Source: Saprospiraceae bacterium
GTDB lineage: Bacteria; Bacteroidota; Bacteroidia; Chitinophagales; Saprospiraceae
DNA: 11,833 bases
Assembly (NCBI GenBank): GCA_013001805.1
Contig: JABDLW010000370.1
Coordinates: 1-11,833 of the forward strand
Direction: 5' to 3'
The notes under the pieces are model-generated. The model saw only the letters and a program-made list of their open reading frames with translations, did not search any database and was not told the origin of the DNA. A program made the position numbers and the translations under genes. The first letter of the stretch is position 1, and the number at the start of each line of letters is the position of its first letter. Below, piece after piece: positions 1-6,915 of the stretch.

Positions 1-1006
1 GCTCCAGGATGGTTTCACCGCCTGCAAGCAAATCAATATCTCCCCGGCGATATCGCGATACAATAGCGGAAAACTTCTCTTGCAAATTTAGCGCTGCTAA
101 CTTTTGACCTGCCACTTTGGGATTAGAGACAAAGATGCGGGCAGTTTCAAATGCCGGATCTCCACTGATCAGCTCCTCCGGTGCCTCTTCTCCCAATTGT
201 TCGATAATCCGGTTAACCTCGTCACGGTTACCCACCAGTTTTATAACATCGCCTAACTGAAATTTCAGGTCCCAAGAGCTTAACATCACCTGGTCGTTTC
301 GAAGTACCCGGCCAAATACTACTTCCCACTGATATTCCCGTAATAAATCGCGTAGCGCTCGATTAATGATATCTGCAGAAGTAATTCGAATGGCCGTATT
401 TTTCATATTCTGGTCAATAGGATAGAATTTTCTGAGCGCCTCTTCCTCCTTCCTGTAATTGATTCTCAGCACTCTTTCCACAAAAGCGACTGCCATCATA
501 ACGCCCAGCACGCCCATCGGATAACTTAAAGAATAACCTACCACAGCTTGCTCGGAGAGGGTTCCCGCTGATTCAACAGCTCTGTGAGATAAAATATCCA
601 GGAGTCCTGCCAGCGCAGCAGTATTTGTTGTTACTCCGGCAAAGAGACCGGCGGTGGTAGAAGCCTCAAAATTGAAGAGGTAATGTAAGGCCACGGTAAT
701 TCCTGCGGAAACAGTCAGCATTAGGATGACAAATAGAACATCACGTAGACCATGCTGTCTTAGATTTCTAAAAAAGCCGGGTCCACTTTGTAAGCCAATC
801 GTATAGACAAATATGGTAAGTCCCAGGAAGATGATAATCTCGGGAATATGAAGTGCCTGATCCACAGCACCTATTCCCAGTCCGACGAATAGAACAGCAG
901 CCACTCCCAGGCCTGTCCCTTTGATACGGATGTTACCCACACCGTAGCCCAAAGCGGCTACCACAAACAGTAGTAAAAGAGGATTTTCTATGAAAGCTTC
1001 AATCAT
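1..1006 (-). CDS. AspT/YidE-family transporter with TrkA_C (RCK_C) domains, 3' end cut by window
   Basis: Partial gene: 335 codons are visible from the ATG at 1006 and the C-terminal part lies beyond position 1. The first ~180 residues are hydrophobic with about five or six membrane segments (roughly 8-25, 32-48, 55-72, 89-110, 118-138, 153-178). They contain the family-typical stretches GLQSGPGFF (71-79) and FAGVTTNTAALAG (122-134). A hydrophilic part follows: one TrkA_C/RCK_C-like domain at about 203-275 (ending in GDVIKLVGNRDEV) and the start of a second at about 285-335. This order (membrane half, two TrkA_C domains, second membrane half) is that of the AspT/YidE/YbjL antiporter family, usually ~530-560 residues, so about 200 residues should be missing. 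It is an inner-membrane protein; family members exchange anions such as aspartate/alanine, but the substrate here cannot be told. A TACTTTTG promoter box lies just upstream. Fold confidence is high, substrate unknown. Confidence 0.88.
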   Translation of the reverse strand, partial: MIEAFIENPLLLLFVVAALGYGVGNIRIKGTGLGVAAVLFVGLGIGAVDQALHIPEIIIFLGLTIFVYTIGLQSGPGFFRNLRQHGLRDVLFVILMLTVSAGITVALHYLFNFEASTTAGLFAGVTTNTAALAGLLDILSHRAVESAGTLSEQAVVGYSLSYPMGVLGVMMAVAFVERVLRINYRKEEEALRKFYPIDQNMKNTAIRITSADIINRALRDLLREYQWEVVFGRVLRNDQVMLSSWDLKFQLGDVIKLVGNRDEVNRIIEQLGEEAPEELISGDPAFETARIFVSNPKVAGQKLAALNLQEKFSAIVSRYRRGDIDLLAGGETILE

Positions 1007-1031
1007 GCAATTCTATGCATTGTTTCGGCCG

Positions 1032-1039
1032 CAAAAGTA
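1032..1039 (-). promoter_or_regulatory. Bacteroidetes-type -7 promoter box (TACTTTTG)
   Basis: On the minus strand the sequence reads TACTTTTG, a perfect match to the Bacteroidetes sigma-ABfr -7 consensus TAnnTTTG. It ends 25 bases before the transporter ATG at 1006, giving a leader of roughly 20 nt. No convincing -33 TTG is visible. It suggests the transporter is transcribed separately from the dehydrogenase gene upstream. Confidence 0.55.
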
Positions 1040-1088
1040 ACTTTTTATGGCAGAGTAGTATTTCCAGTTTTTGGCAGAAATGTGAGAT

Positions 1089-1838
1089 CTACCCCCGTCC
1101 TATGAAGGGCATCTTTGTCGCCATGATCGTCATAAATTGTACATTGACAGATAAAGGTAAAGAAGCCAAATAAAGGAATACTTCATTTAAGTGTTCCAGG
1201 TCAAACGTAGGCTCGATCTTGTTGCTACCATCGGCCTGCTTCACACCCGATTTCATTTTGCTCGCCATAGTAGATTCGACATTACCAATGTCAATTTGAC
1301 CACAAGCAATATTGTACTTTCTACCATCTAACGAAGTAGAACGCGTGAGTCCGGTAATAGCATGTTTTGAACAGGTATAGGGAGCAGAGTCAGGTCGAGG
1401 CACTGCGGCAGAGATGGATCCATTGTTTATGATCCTTCCGCCTTGAGGATTTTGCGATTTCATGATCTTGAAAGCCTCCTGCGTGCATAGGAAAGCTCCG
1501 GTGAGATTGGTATCGATGACTGATCTCCATTGTGTATAGGTGATGTCTTCAAGAAGACCAGCTACATTCGTTCCGGCATTATTAAATAACAAATCTAACC
1601 GGTTGAATTCATGATGTGCCGTCTTAAAAACTTGGCTAACCTGATCAGCATCAGTTATATCAGCTGGTAACACCAAGGTATGGCCCTTCATTCCGGAAAG
1701 AGATGATGTCTCTTCCAATGTTTTTCTTGTACGACCTATTAACGCTAATTTGTAGCCGTTTTTCAGTAGGACGATACTTGCGGCCCGGCCAATACCGGAT
1801 CCAGCTCCCGTAACGATTGCGTATTTGTTGTTTTCCAT
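1089..1838 (-). CDS. SDR family oxidoreductase (short-chain dehydrogenase/reductase)
   Basis: A 249-residue classical short-chain dehydrogenase, the normal length for the family. Visible hallmarks in order: Rossmann NAD(P)-binding TGAGSGIG (10-17), AD at 59-60 (adenine-ring pocket), NNAG (86-89), the structural Asn in DTNLTGAF (N111), the catalytic Ser within NNGSISAA (S141 or S143), and the YxxxK pair in YTCSKHAITG (Y154, K158). The R36/R38 positions after the second strand (GRTRKT) hint at NADP preference, which is inference. It is cytosolic and soluble with no signal peptide. It reduces or oxidises an alcohol/carbonyl substrate that cannot be inferred, and neighbours give no pathway clue. 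The gene lies 82 bp upstream of the transporter on the same strand, which has its own promoter box. No TAnnTTTG box was found in front of this gene. All catalytic residues are intact. Confidence 0.95.
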   Translation of the reverse strand: MENNKYAIVTGAGSGIGRAASIVLLKNGYKLALIGRTRKTLEETSSLSGMKGHTLVLPADITDADQVSQVFKTAHHEFNRLDLLFNNAGTNVAGLLEDITYTQWRSVIDTNLTGAFLCTQEAFKIMKSQNPQGGRIINNGSISAAVPRPDSAPYTCSKHAITGLTRSTSLDGRKYNIACGQIDIGNVESTMASKMKSGVKQADGSNKIEPTFDLEHLNEVFLYLASLPLSVNVQFMTIMATKMPFIGRG

Positions 1839-2312
1839 TTGGGATTAACTTTTCTTTTCTTAATCACTTCAGGTGTCTTCGTAAAGTGAGAGAAAATGTG
1901 CCCACGATGCGATAGTCAATACTAAAGGCCCAGATAAAATAAAAAAAGTAGCTTCACCACCATAGACAGCAGAGATGAAAAACACTAAAGTAGACTTTAT
2001 TTGAGACTTGATTTCACGGTATTTCAAAATAGAATTAATTCCCCAACCCTGCTATTGACTCGTCTGAGGATAAAATTTGATCTAGTGTAGCAAACTGTAA
2101 ATAAATATAGCACCTAACTTGTTCCTTCGCACCAATTCTTCATCATCAGAAGCCTTACGTAGCTTGGGCTACGAGCGGTTCTGCTTTTTTGTCTTGGCGC
2201 AAAATGACTACGTTATTTACTAAACTTACTTACAGTTTGCTACACTAGTCAGTCTGTATGGCTTCCACTCCGGAATGTTTGCTATATTTAATCAGGACAT
2301 AATCGTTTTAAA
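1839..2312. other. Divergent intergenic spacer, 474 bp
   Basis: Gene-free spacer between the minus-strand dehydrogenase and the plus-strand Tat-exported protein, so it should hold promoters for both. I see a small palindrome TAAAGT-AG-ACTTTA at 1986-1999, which could be an operator. The large palindromic element at 2082-2248 is described separately. Upstream of the 2313 start there is only a weak TATATTTA (one mismatch to TAnnTTTG). No RNA gene or plausible ORF was found. Confidence 0.6.
2082..2248. repeat. 167-bp palindromic MITE-like element with 19-bp perfect terminal inverted repeats
   Basis: The left end CTAGTGTAGCAAACTGTAA (2082-2100) is the exact reverse complement of the right end (2230-2248). 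Homology of the arms continues inward with substitutions: ATAA/GTAA, then TTCGCACCAA versus TTTGCGCCAA, then CAGAAGCC versus CAGAACCG. It ends in a perfect apical hairpin CGTAGC-TTGG-GCTACG at 2158-2173. The whole element can therefore fold as one long imperfect hairpin. Near-perfect ends, degenerate interior, small size and no coding capacity fit a non-autonomous transposon (MITE). TA or CTAG at both ends could be a target-site duplication, but these bases are also part of the palindrome, so this is undecided. A long regulatory or structural hairpin is the alternative. Confidence 0.7.
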
Positions 2313-3644
2313 ATGCAACGACGTAACTTTATAAAACAAACTTCCTTATCTACCGCGGCGGTATTGACTACTAGACTTGCGGCATCGAACGATATGATTG
2401 AGGTTTTGAATCCTCAATGCAAGGTGCCATTAAACTTTATTATCGATGACAGTACAGCCTTAGTAAATTTGGCTTATTTTGGCATTCCTCAATTTAAGGA
2501 GGTTTTTCCCGATAAATATTTGCAAGACTGGCGGAAACTGCCCAGGGAGATTCCGGACAGCTTTGTTTTAGAGTTTTTAGAGTGGTGTGATTCGCGGGGT
2601 GTTAAGGGCAAGTATAGCATGGTGCCCTATCCTGCTTGCACCGGATGGTTAAACCGTTTTATCCCCGGATGGTCCAAAAAGGAATTGGAAGATAGCTTGA
2701 AGATTGTGCGGGATTATGCCCAACCGAATTGGGACATCCATAGTGAAATGATTAGCCATACACGGGTGATTGATATAAAAACTGGCATTCCGTTTCCGGA
2801 TGCTACACCTGACTACATGGAGAACTGGGAGTGGAGCCAAACGAAAAGCGCAGATGAATTGGGTGAATATATCGCCTACTCACTAAAAATATTGAAGGAT
2901 GCAGGCTTGCATTGTGATGGTGTCACTACCCCGGGTGGTTTTGGACATCGAAATATTCCCAATCTCGCCCGCGGTACCCAATATGCCGTGCGAGAGATTT
3001 ATGGAGGACAAATCGCTCATTTTTTCCGTGATTTGATTACCGACAAGAATAAAAGCGTGGCACCACAGATTTTTCATGCCGAAGGTTTGGATGGTGATGA
3101 TCCCAGTTGTTCGGTACACATCATCGGATGTACTGGAGACTGGTTTGGCGGTTGGGATGGGCTTACTCCTGGCAATGCCGATCGATTTATTACGGCTGAT
3201 TTAAGTGAGGGAAGAATGGTAGATGTCATTGAATCTGGTGAGCCTGCCATTATGGTTTGTCACTGGCCAGGCATTTATTATAATGGGGACAAGCTAGGTT
3301 TTAATATTTTTAAAACCGTTGTCGATCGACTGCATCAAAAATATGATCATCTTAAATGGATGAAATTATGCGATATTTCGAGGTATTGGGCGGCGAAAGA
3401 ACTAACTAAAATCACTGGGACCAGTGAGACAATTGATTTGCGAGCTCCCTTTGCCTGTGAGGAATTTACAGTGAAAACTTCATCGGCAATTAGTAATCCA
3501 TCAATTCTTCAAAATGGCATTAAAAGATCCTTGAAAAGGGTAGGATCAAAGTCCCTATTAACTAAAAACACCTGGACCGAAGATGGGTCGGGAACGATTT
3601 TGTGTTTTGATTTAATAAAAGGGCATAATCAAATATTAAGTTGA
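2313..3644 (+). CDS. Tat-exported conserved protein with polysaccharide-deacetylase-like motifs
   Basis: 443 residues. The N-terminus is a twin-arginine-like signal (RRNFIKQTS, residues 3-11, then a short hydrophobic run ending near AAS at 23-25), so the protein is probably exported folded, perhaps with a cofactor or metal. The body has motif spacing reminiscent of the NodB/polysaccharide deacetylase barrel: paired acidic residues IIDDS (D45, D46) at the end of the first strand, a His pair in DIHSEMISHT (H143, H149), TTPGGFGHRN (205-214) at the position of the arginine/proline motif, and VCHWPG (315-320) near the last strand. The match is by motif order, not sequence identity, so de-N-acetylation of a glycan is only a hypothesis. 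From memory, related proteins occur in Planctomycetes and similar bacteria as uncharacterised Tat-signal proteins. The last ~70 residues form an extra tail. It stands alone; no carbohydrate genes are adjacent. Confidence 0.85.
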   Translation: MQRRNFIKQTSLSTAAVLTTRLAASNDMIEVLNPQCKVPLNFIIDDSTALVNLAYFGIPQFKEVFPDKYLQDWRKLPREIPDSFVLEFLEWCDSRGVKGKYSMVPYPACTGWLNRFIPGWSKKELEDSLKIVRDYAQPNWDIHSEMISHTRVIDIKTGIPFPDATPDYMENWEWSQTKSADELGEYIAYSLKILKDAGLHCDGVTTPGGFGHRNIPNLARGTQYAVREIYGGQIAHFFRDLITDKNKSVAPQIFHAEGLDGDDPSCSVHIIGCTGDWFGGWDGLTPGNADRFITADLSEGRMVDVIESGEPAIMVCHWPGIYYNGDKLGFNIFKTVVDRLHQKYDHLKWMKLCDISRYWAAKELTKITGTSETIDLRAPFACEEFTVKTSSAISNPSILQNGIKRSLKRVGSKSLLTKNTWTEDGSGTILCFDLIKGHNQILS

Positions 3645-4040
3645 TTGTCTCTCCTTAAATCAATTTTAATAAATAAACTTGATCCCTAAACTTAAATGTG
3701 ATTCCTTATTTATTCGCAGATCGCTACACTAATTGATACGAACCTGTTTGATACTTTGGAATCATTCTTCTAATTAATTTAGAGATTTTTAATTGGACAA
3801 CGTGCTATGCTCCTGCCAAGAGATCTGCTGTAGGGTATCTCTATTTACCTCTGACTGTGGAAAAATTCATTAAGATGCAAGCCAAACAAGGCTGGAGGAA
3901 GGAATATAGCCGTAGCTATCTGACTGACCTGTCCGCCAAGACCAGCCAGGCAGGCGATCAACGAACTATGGCGAAGCATATTAATGAATAAATTTTCAAA
4001 GAAAATTGTTTTTACCATGAATAGGGTTGATAGAGGTACC
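3645..4040. other. Convergent intergenic spacer, 396 bp, with hairpins
   Basis: Spacer between the 3' ends of the Tat-signal protein gene (+) and the PhoH gene (-). It contains AATAAATA...TATTTATT (about 3670-3712), a 14-bp inverted repeat bounding 3831-4043, an internal hairpin ATAGC-CGTA-GCTAT (3906-3919) nested between GGCTGG (3890-3895) and CCAGCC (3942-3947), and a terminator-like hairpin at 3991-4007. A 79-codon minus-strand open frame (3845-4084) runs through it but lacks support as a gene. GCTACACTA at about 3723-3731 repeats nine bases of the palindromic element's end. Confidence 0.5.
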
Positions 4041-4043
4041 CTA
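3831..4043. repeat. 213-bp segment bounded by a 14-bp inverted repeat
   Basis: TAGGGTATCTCTAT at 3831-3844 is matched by the reverse complement of 4030-4043 (TAGGGTACCTCTAT) with one mismatch. The right copy overlaps the PhoH stop codon. The interior carries nested short hairpins and no convincing gene. It may be the remnant of a small mobile or dispersed repeat, or a chance structure. Only one copy is present in the window. Confidence 0.4.
3991..4008. terminator. Possible bidirectional terminator hairpin
   Basis: AATTTTC-AAA-GAAAATT (3991-4007) is a perfect 7-bp stem. It is followed on the plus strand by GTTTTTA, and lies about 35 bp downstream of the PhoH stop on the minus strand. The stem is AT-rich and therefore weak. 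Its position between convergent genes supports a termination role. Confidence 0.35.
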
Positions 4044-4044
4044 T
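4021..4044. other. Perfect 7-bp stem-loop covering the PhoH stop codon
   Basis: ATAGGGT (4021-4027) and ACCCTAT (4038-4044) are exact reverse complements around a 10-nt loop. The right arm contains the TAG stop of the PhoH gene (4041-4043, read on minus). There is no T-run on either side, so it is not a standard terminator. It could stabilise the 3' end of the mRNA. Confidence 0.35.
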
Positions 4045-5357
4045 AATAACTCGCTGGCCAAATTTGCCAGAGCTGATCTCTCACCTTTTCTCAACTTGAT
4101 ATAAGCAAACAATGAATTACCTCGAAGTTTATCGATGATATAAGAGAGACCATTACTTTGTTCATCCATGTAGGGTGTGTCGATCTGGTGTATGTCGCCG
4201 GTGAAAATAATTTTCGTGCCTTCCCCGGCTCGGGTTATGATCGTTTTAATTTCATGGGGAGTTAAATTCTGTGCTTCATCAACAATAAATATGGAATTGG
4301 TGAGGCTCCTACCCCGTATGAAAGTGAGTGCGGTAACGGTCAAATATCCGCTTTTCTGTAACTCTTCAAGGATCTTCATTTTTTTCTCATGCGGACCGAA
4401 ATGTGATTTAATAAAATTCAGGTTATCCCATATTGGCTGCATATAGGGAGATATTTTATCGTTTGCATCACCTGGCAGGAATCCTATACTTTGATTGCTA
4501 AGTGGGATGATGGGGCGTGACAGAATAATCTTTTGGTATTTACTTCTTTGTTCCAGCGCAGCAGCTAGTGCCAACAGAGTCTTACCAGTTCCTGCAATTC
4601 CTTGAAGCGCTACTAATTTGATATCCGGATTAAGGAGAGCATCGAGTGCGAAAGTCTGTTCGGAATTTCTCGGTTTAATACCGTATGCATATTTCTTGTC
4701 TACCCGTTCGACCATATCAGTCTGTGCGTTATATCTGACAAGCGCCGATTGCGAACAATTATTTAAGATGTAGTATCCATTGGAAATTTTAGCTGTCTGT
4801 AAAAGACCATCTTCAGCAATGGCTTTTTTTTGATATATATCTCTGATACATTCGGCATCCAAGTAATCTATGGTGGTGTATCCCTCCGAAATGTCTTCAA
4901 TGTTCTTAACCTTACCGGTTTCATAGTCCTCAGACATTAAACCTAGCGCCTTGGCTTTGATTCGCAGGTTTATATCTTTAGTTACCAAAACCACTTTAGA
5001 TTTAGTATGTGCATTTTTCAGTGATAGGGCTGCGTTGATGATTTTGTGATCGTTTTTGTCCTTTCCATAAACTACTTCAGCGTCGACTTCTTTTAGTCGG
5101 GCAGCCATAACAATTTTTAATCGACCATGTTCCGGACCCAGTTTGATCCACTGATTGAGTTTTTTCTCTTCCGATAGCCGGTCTAAGAACCGGATTACAC
5201 TACGTGCTTCGAAGTTTTTTGTTTCATTGCCAATTTTGAAATTGTCAAGTTCCTCAAGAACAGTGATGGGTATAGCGATATCGTTATCATCGAAATTGGT
5301 GATCGCATTGTGGTCAAATAAGAGGACCGAGGTATCCAGAACATATAATTTTGGCAT
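4041..5357 (-). CDS. PIN domain-PhoH family ATPase (PhoH2/YlaK-type)
   Basis: 438 residues in the usual two-domain layout. The N-terminal PIN nuclease-like domain (about 1-135) shows its acidic residues: D8 in YVLDTSVLL, E35/E36 in VLEELD, D103 in KNDHKI and D128 in TKDINLRIKA. After a linker (~150-230) comes the PhoH P-loop ATPase: Walker A GIAGTGKT (253-260), SRPIIPLSNQSIGFLPG (280-296), Walker B IFIVDEAQN (356-364), and the sensor-like stretch IIFTGDIHQID (383-393). Family members of this PIN-PhoH type have been described as ATP-dependent RNA helicases/sequence-specific RNases, so a cytosolic RNA-processing role is likely. All motifs look intact. The 14-bp palindrome at 5378-5391 sits 20 bp before the ATG. 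The gene is transcribed away from the tandem array and is probably monocistronic. Confidence 0.95.
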   Translation of the reverse strand: MPKLYVLDTSVLLFDHNAITNFDDNDIAIPITVLEELDNFKIGNETKNFEARSVIRFLDRLSEEKKLNQWIKLGPEHGRLKIVMAARLKEVDAEVVYGKDKNDHKIINAALSLKNAHTKSKVVLVTKDINLRIKAKALGLMSEDYETGKVKNIEDISEGYTTIDYLDAECIRDIYQKKAIAEDGLLQTAKISNGYYILNNCSQSALVRYNAQTDMVERVDKKYAYGIKPRNSEQTFALDALLNPDIKLVALQGIAGTGKTLLALAAALEQRSKYQKIILSRPIIPLSNQSIGFLPGDANDKISPYMQPIWDNLNFIKSHFGPHEKKMKILEELQKSGYLTVTALTFIRGRSLTNSIFIVDEAQNLTPHEIKTIITRAGEGTKIIFTGDIHQIDTPYMDEQSNGLSYIIDKLRGNSLFAYIKLRKGERSALANLASELL

Positions 5358-5520
5358 GTGTATTTATAACTTTTATATGTTAATATTAACAAATTATTTT
5401 ATATGTTTCGCAGCTTAGTGCAGCCAGATTGTGCTTTTATTCACTAGTTGAAGGACAGATTCAATGGTGGGAAGCCACATTTATGCACGCATTCTACCAT
5501 TGGCAAGACAGGGCAGCTGA
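5358..5520. other. Leader region between the PhoH gene and the tandem array
   Basis: About 160 bp upstream of the PhoH gene. Apart from the 14-bp palindrome I see only a weak inverted pair, CAATGGT (about 5463-5469) and ACCATTG (about 5496-5502), and no gene. Confidence 0.4.
5378..5391. promoter_or_regulatory. Perfect 14-bp palindrome upstream of the PhoH gene (possible operator)
   Basis: TGTTAATATTAACA is a perfect inverted repeat 20 bases upstream of the PhoH ATG, in a very AT-rich leader. Its position suits a repressor site or a 5'-UTR element. AT-rich palindromes occur by chance, and no -7 consensus box was identified next to it. Confidence 0.35.
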
Positions 5521-6759
5521 ATAACGGTTAGATGCAATGATGGTGGGCTACCTGGGCGTTTGCTCTAAGTAAGGATCAAAGCCCTAGTCGGTGCTCTGAT
5601 GAGCTGCGGATCAAATTTATTTGCGGTGGCATAACGGGTAGATGTAATGATAGCAGGCTATCTGGGCGTTTGCTTTCGGCAGTATTCAAGGCTATAACCG
5701 GTCTTCTGTAGATTAAATCGAAGTTTTTTATAATTGAGTAACGGTTAGATGTAATGGTGACAGGCTATCTGGGCGTTTGCTTTCAATTAGTATTTAAGCT
5801 TCAGCCGAACCTGTATAGGTTGAGATCCAAGTTTTTTACAGTGACGTAACGGTTAGATGCAGTGATAGTGGGCTACCTGGGGGTTTGCCCTCACTAAGGA
5901 TCAAAGCCCCAGCCAGTGATTTGGTGGATTGAGGATTTGGTTTTTTTACAATGGCATAACGGTTAGATGCAATGATGATGGGCTATCTGGGCATTTTATC
6001 TTAGTAGAATTCAAGGCCACATTCGATCTTATGTAGATTAGCAGCCAAGATTATTATAGGATGGACAACGGTTATATGCAGTAGTGACAGGCTATCTGGG
6101 CATTTGCTCTCAGTAGAGATCGAAGCCCCAGCCGGTGATCTGGTGTGTTGAGATCCAAGTTTATTTACGGTGGCGTAACGGTTAGATGCAATGATGATGG
6201 GCTACCTGGGCGGTTACAATCAGTAAGGATCAAAGCCCCAGCCAGTGATTTGGTGGATTGAGATCTAAGATTATTTACGGTGGCGTAACGGTTAGATGCA
6301 ATGATAGTGGGCTACCTGGGGGTTTGCTCTCACTAAGGATCAAAGCTCTAGTCGGTACTCTGGTGGGCTGGGGATCAAGTTTATTTAAAGTGGAATAACG
6401 GTTAGATGCAATGATAATGGGCTATCTGGGCGTTTGAGCTTAGCAAGAATCAAGGCCCGAGCTGGTGCTGTTCGGGTGGATATCCAAGTTTATTTGCGGT
6501 GGTATAACGGTGAGATGCAATGATAGCGGGCTATCTGGGTGGTTGCTTTCGGCAGTATTCAAGGCGATAACCGATCTTCTGTGGATTAAGTCGAAGTTTC
6601 TATAATTGAGTAACGGTTAGATGTAATGGTGACAGGGTATCTGGGCGTTTGCTTTCAATAAGTATTTAAGCTTCAGCCGAACCTGTATAGGTTGAGATCC
6701 AAGAGTATTTAAGGTGGTATAACGGTTAGATGTAATGGTGACAGGCTCTCTGGCTTGCT
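5521..6759. repeat. Tandem array of twelve ~109-bp units, non-coding
   Basis: Units start with RTAACGGTTAGATG at 5521, 5631, 5738, 5846, 5956, 6065, 6175, 6285, 6395, 6504, 6610 and 6719; spacing is 106-110 bp. The twelfth unit is truncated after about 41 bp. Each unit has a well-kept first ~42 bp: RTAACGGTTAGATG, then about 11 semi-conserved bases, then GGCTAYCTGGGCGTTTG. A more divergent tail follows, often with GGATCAAAGCCCCAGCC and AAGTTTATTTACGGTGG. Units 2-3 and 10-11 share near-identical tails, so a two-unit block was copied. The period is not a multiple of three and varies, and no long open frame runs through, so the array is not a protein repeat. It fills most of the divergent space between the PhoH gene and the zinc-ribbon gene. 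Function is unknown: candidates are a protein-binding array, a transcribed structured RNA, or a selfish minisatellite. Confidence 0.93.
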
Positions 6760-6915
6760 ACCATTTGATATCTCGGGATCCAATACCAATATTCTTCCAT
6801 CCTTCCATGCCTGTAGTATTATTAAACAGATTGCAGCCAGTCTCTGAGGATTACACTTGTTTCCTATAGTCTTTAAAATTTTTGAATTATCTTCCCAACA
6901 AGACTATTTCGATCT

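Noticed and set aside
2649..3119. Minus-strand open frames within the Tat-signal protein gene
   Set aside because: Short shadow frames with no domains, lying entirely inside a well-supported gene.
3723..3731. GCTACACTA as the end of a second palindromic element
   Set aside because: No matching left terminal repeat is found nearby; nine bases alone are too few to call a copy.
3845..4084. 79-codon minus-strand open frame overlapping the 3' end of the PhoH gene
   Set aside because: It overlaps PhoH by 44 bp in another frame, has no start context or recognisable domain, and runs through hairpin-rich repeat-like DNA.
5521..6759. Array considered as a CRISPR locus
   Set aside because: The conserved core is too long, the intervening tails are related to each other rather than unique, and no cas genes are present.
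5521..6759. Array considered as integron attC sites, because GTTAGAT fits GTTRRRY
   Set aside because: No matching RYYYAAC box pairs with it inside the units, there are no cassette ORFs, and there is no integrase gene in the window.
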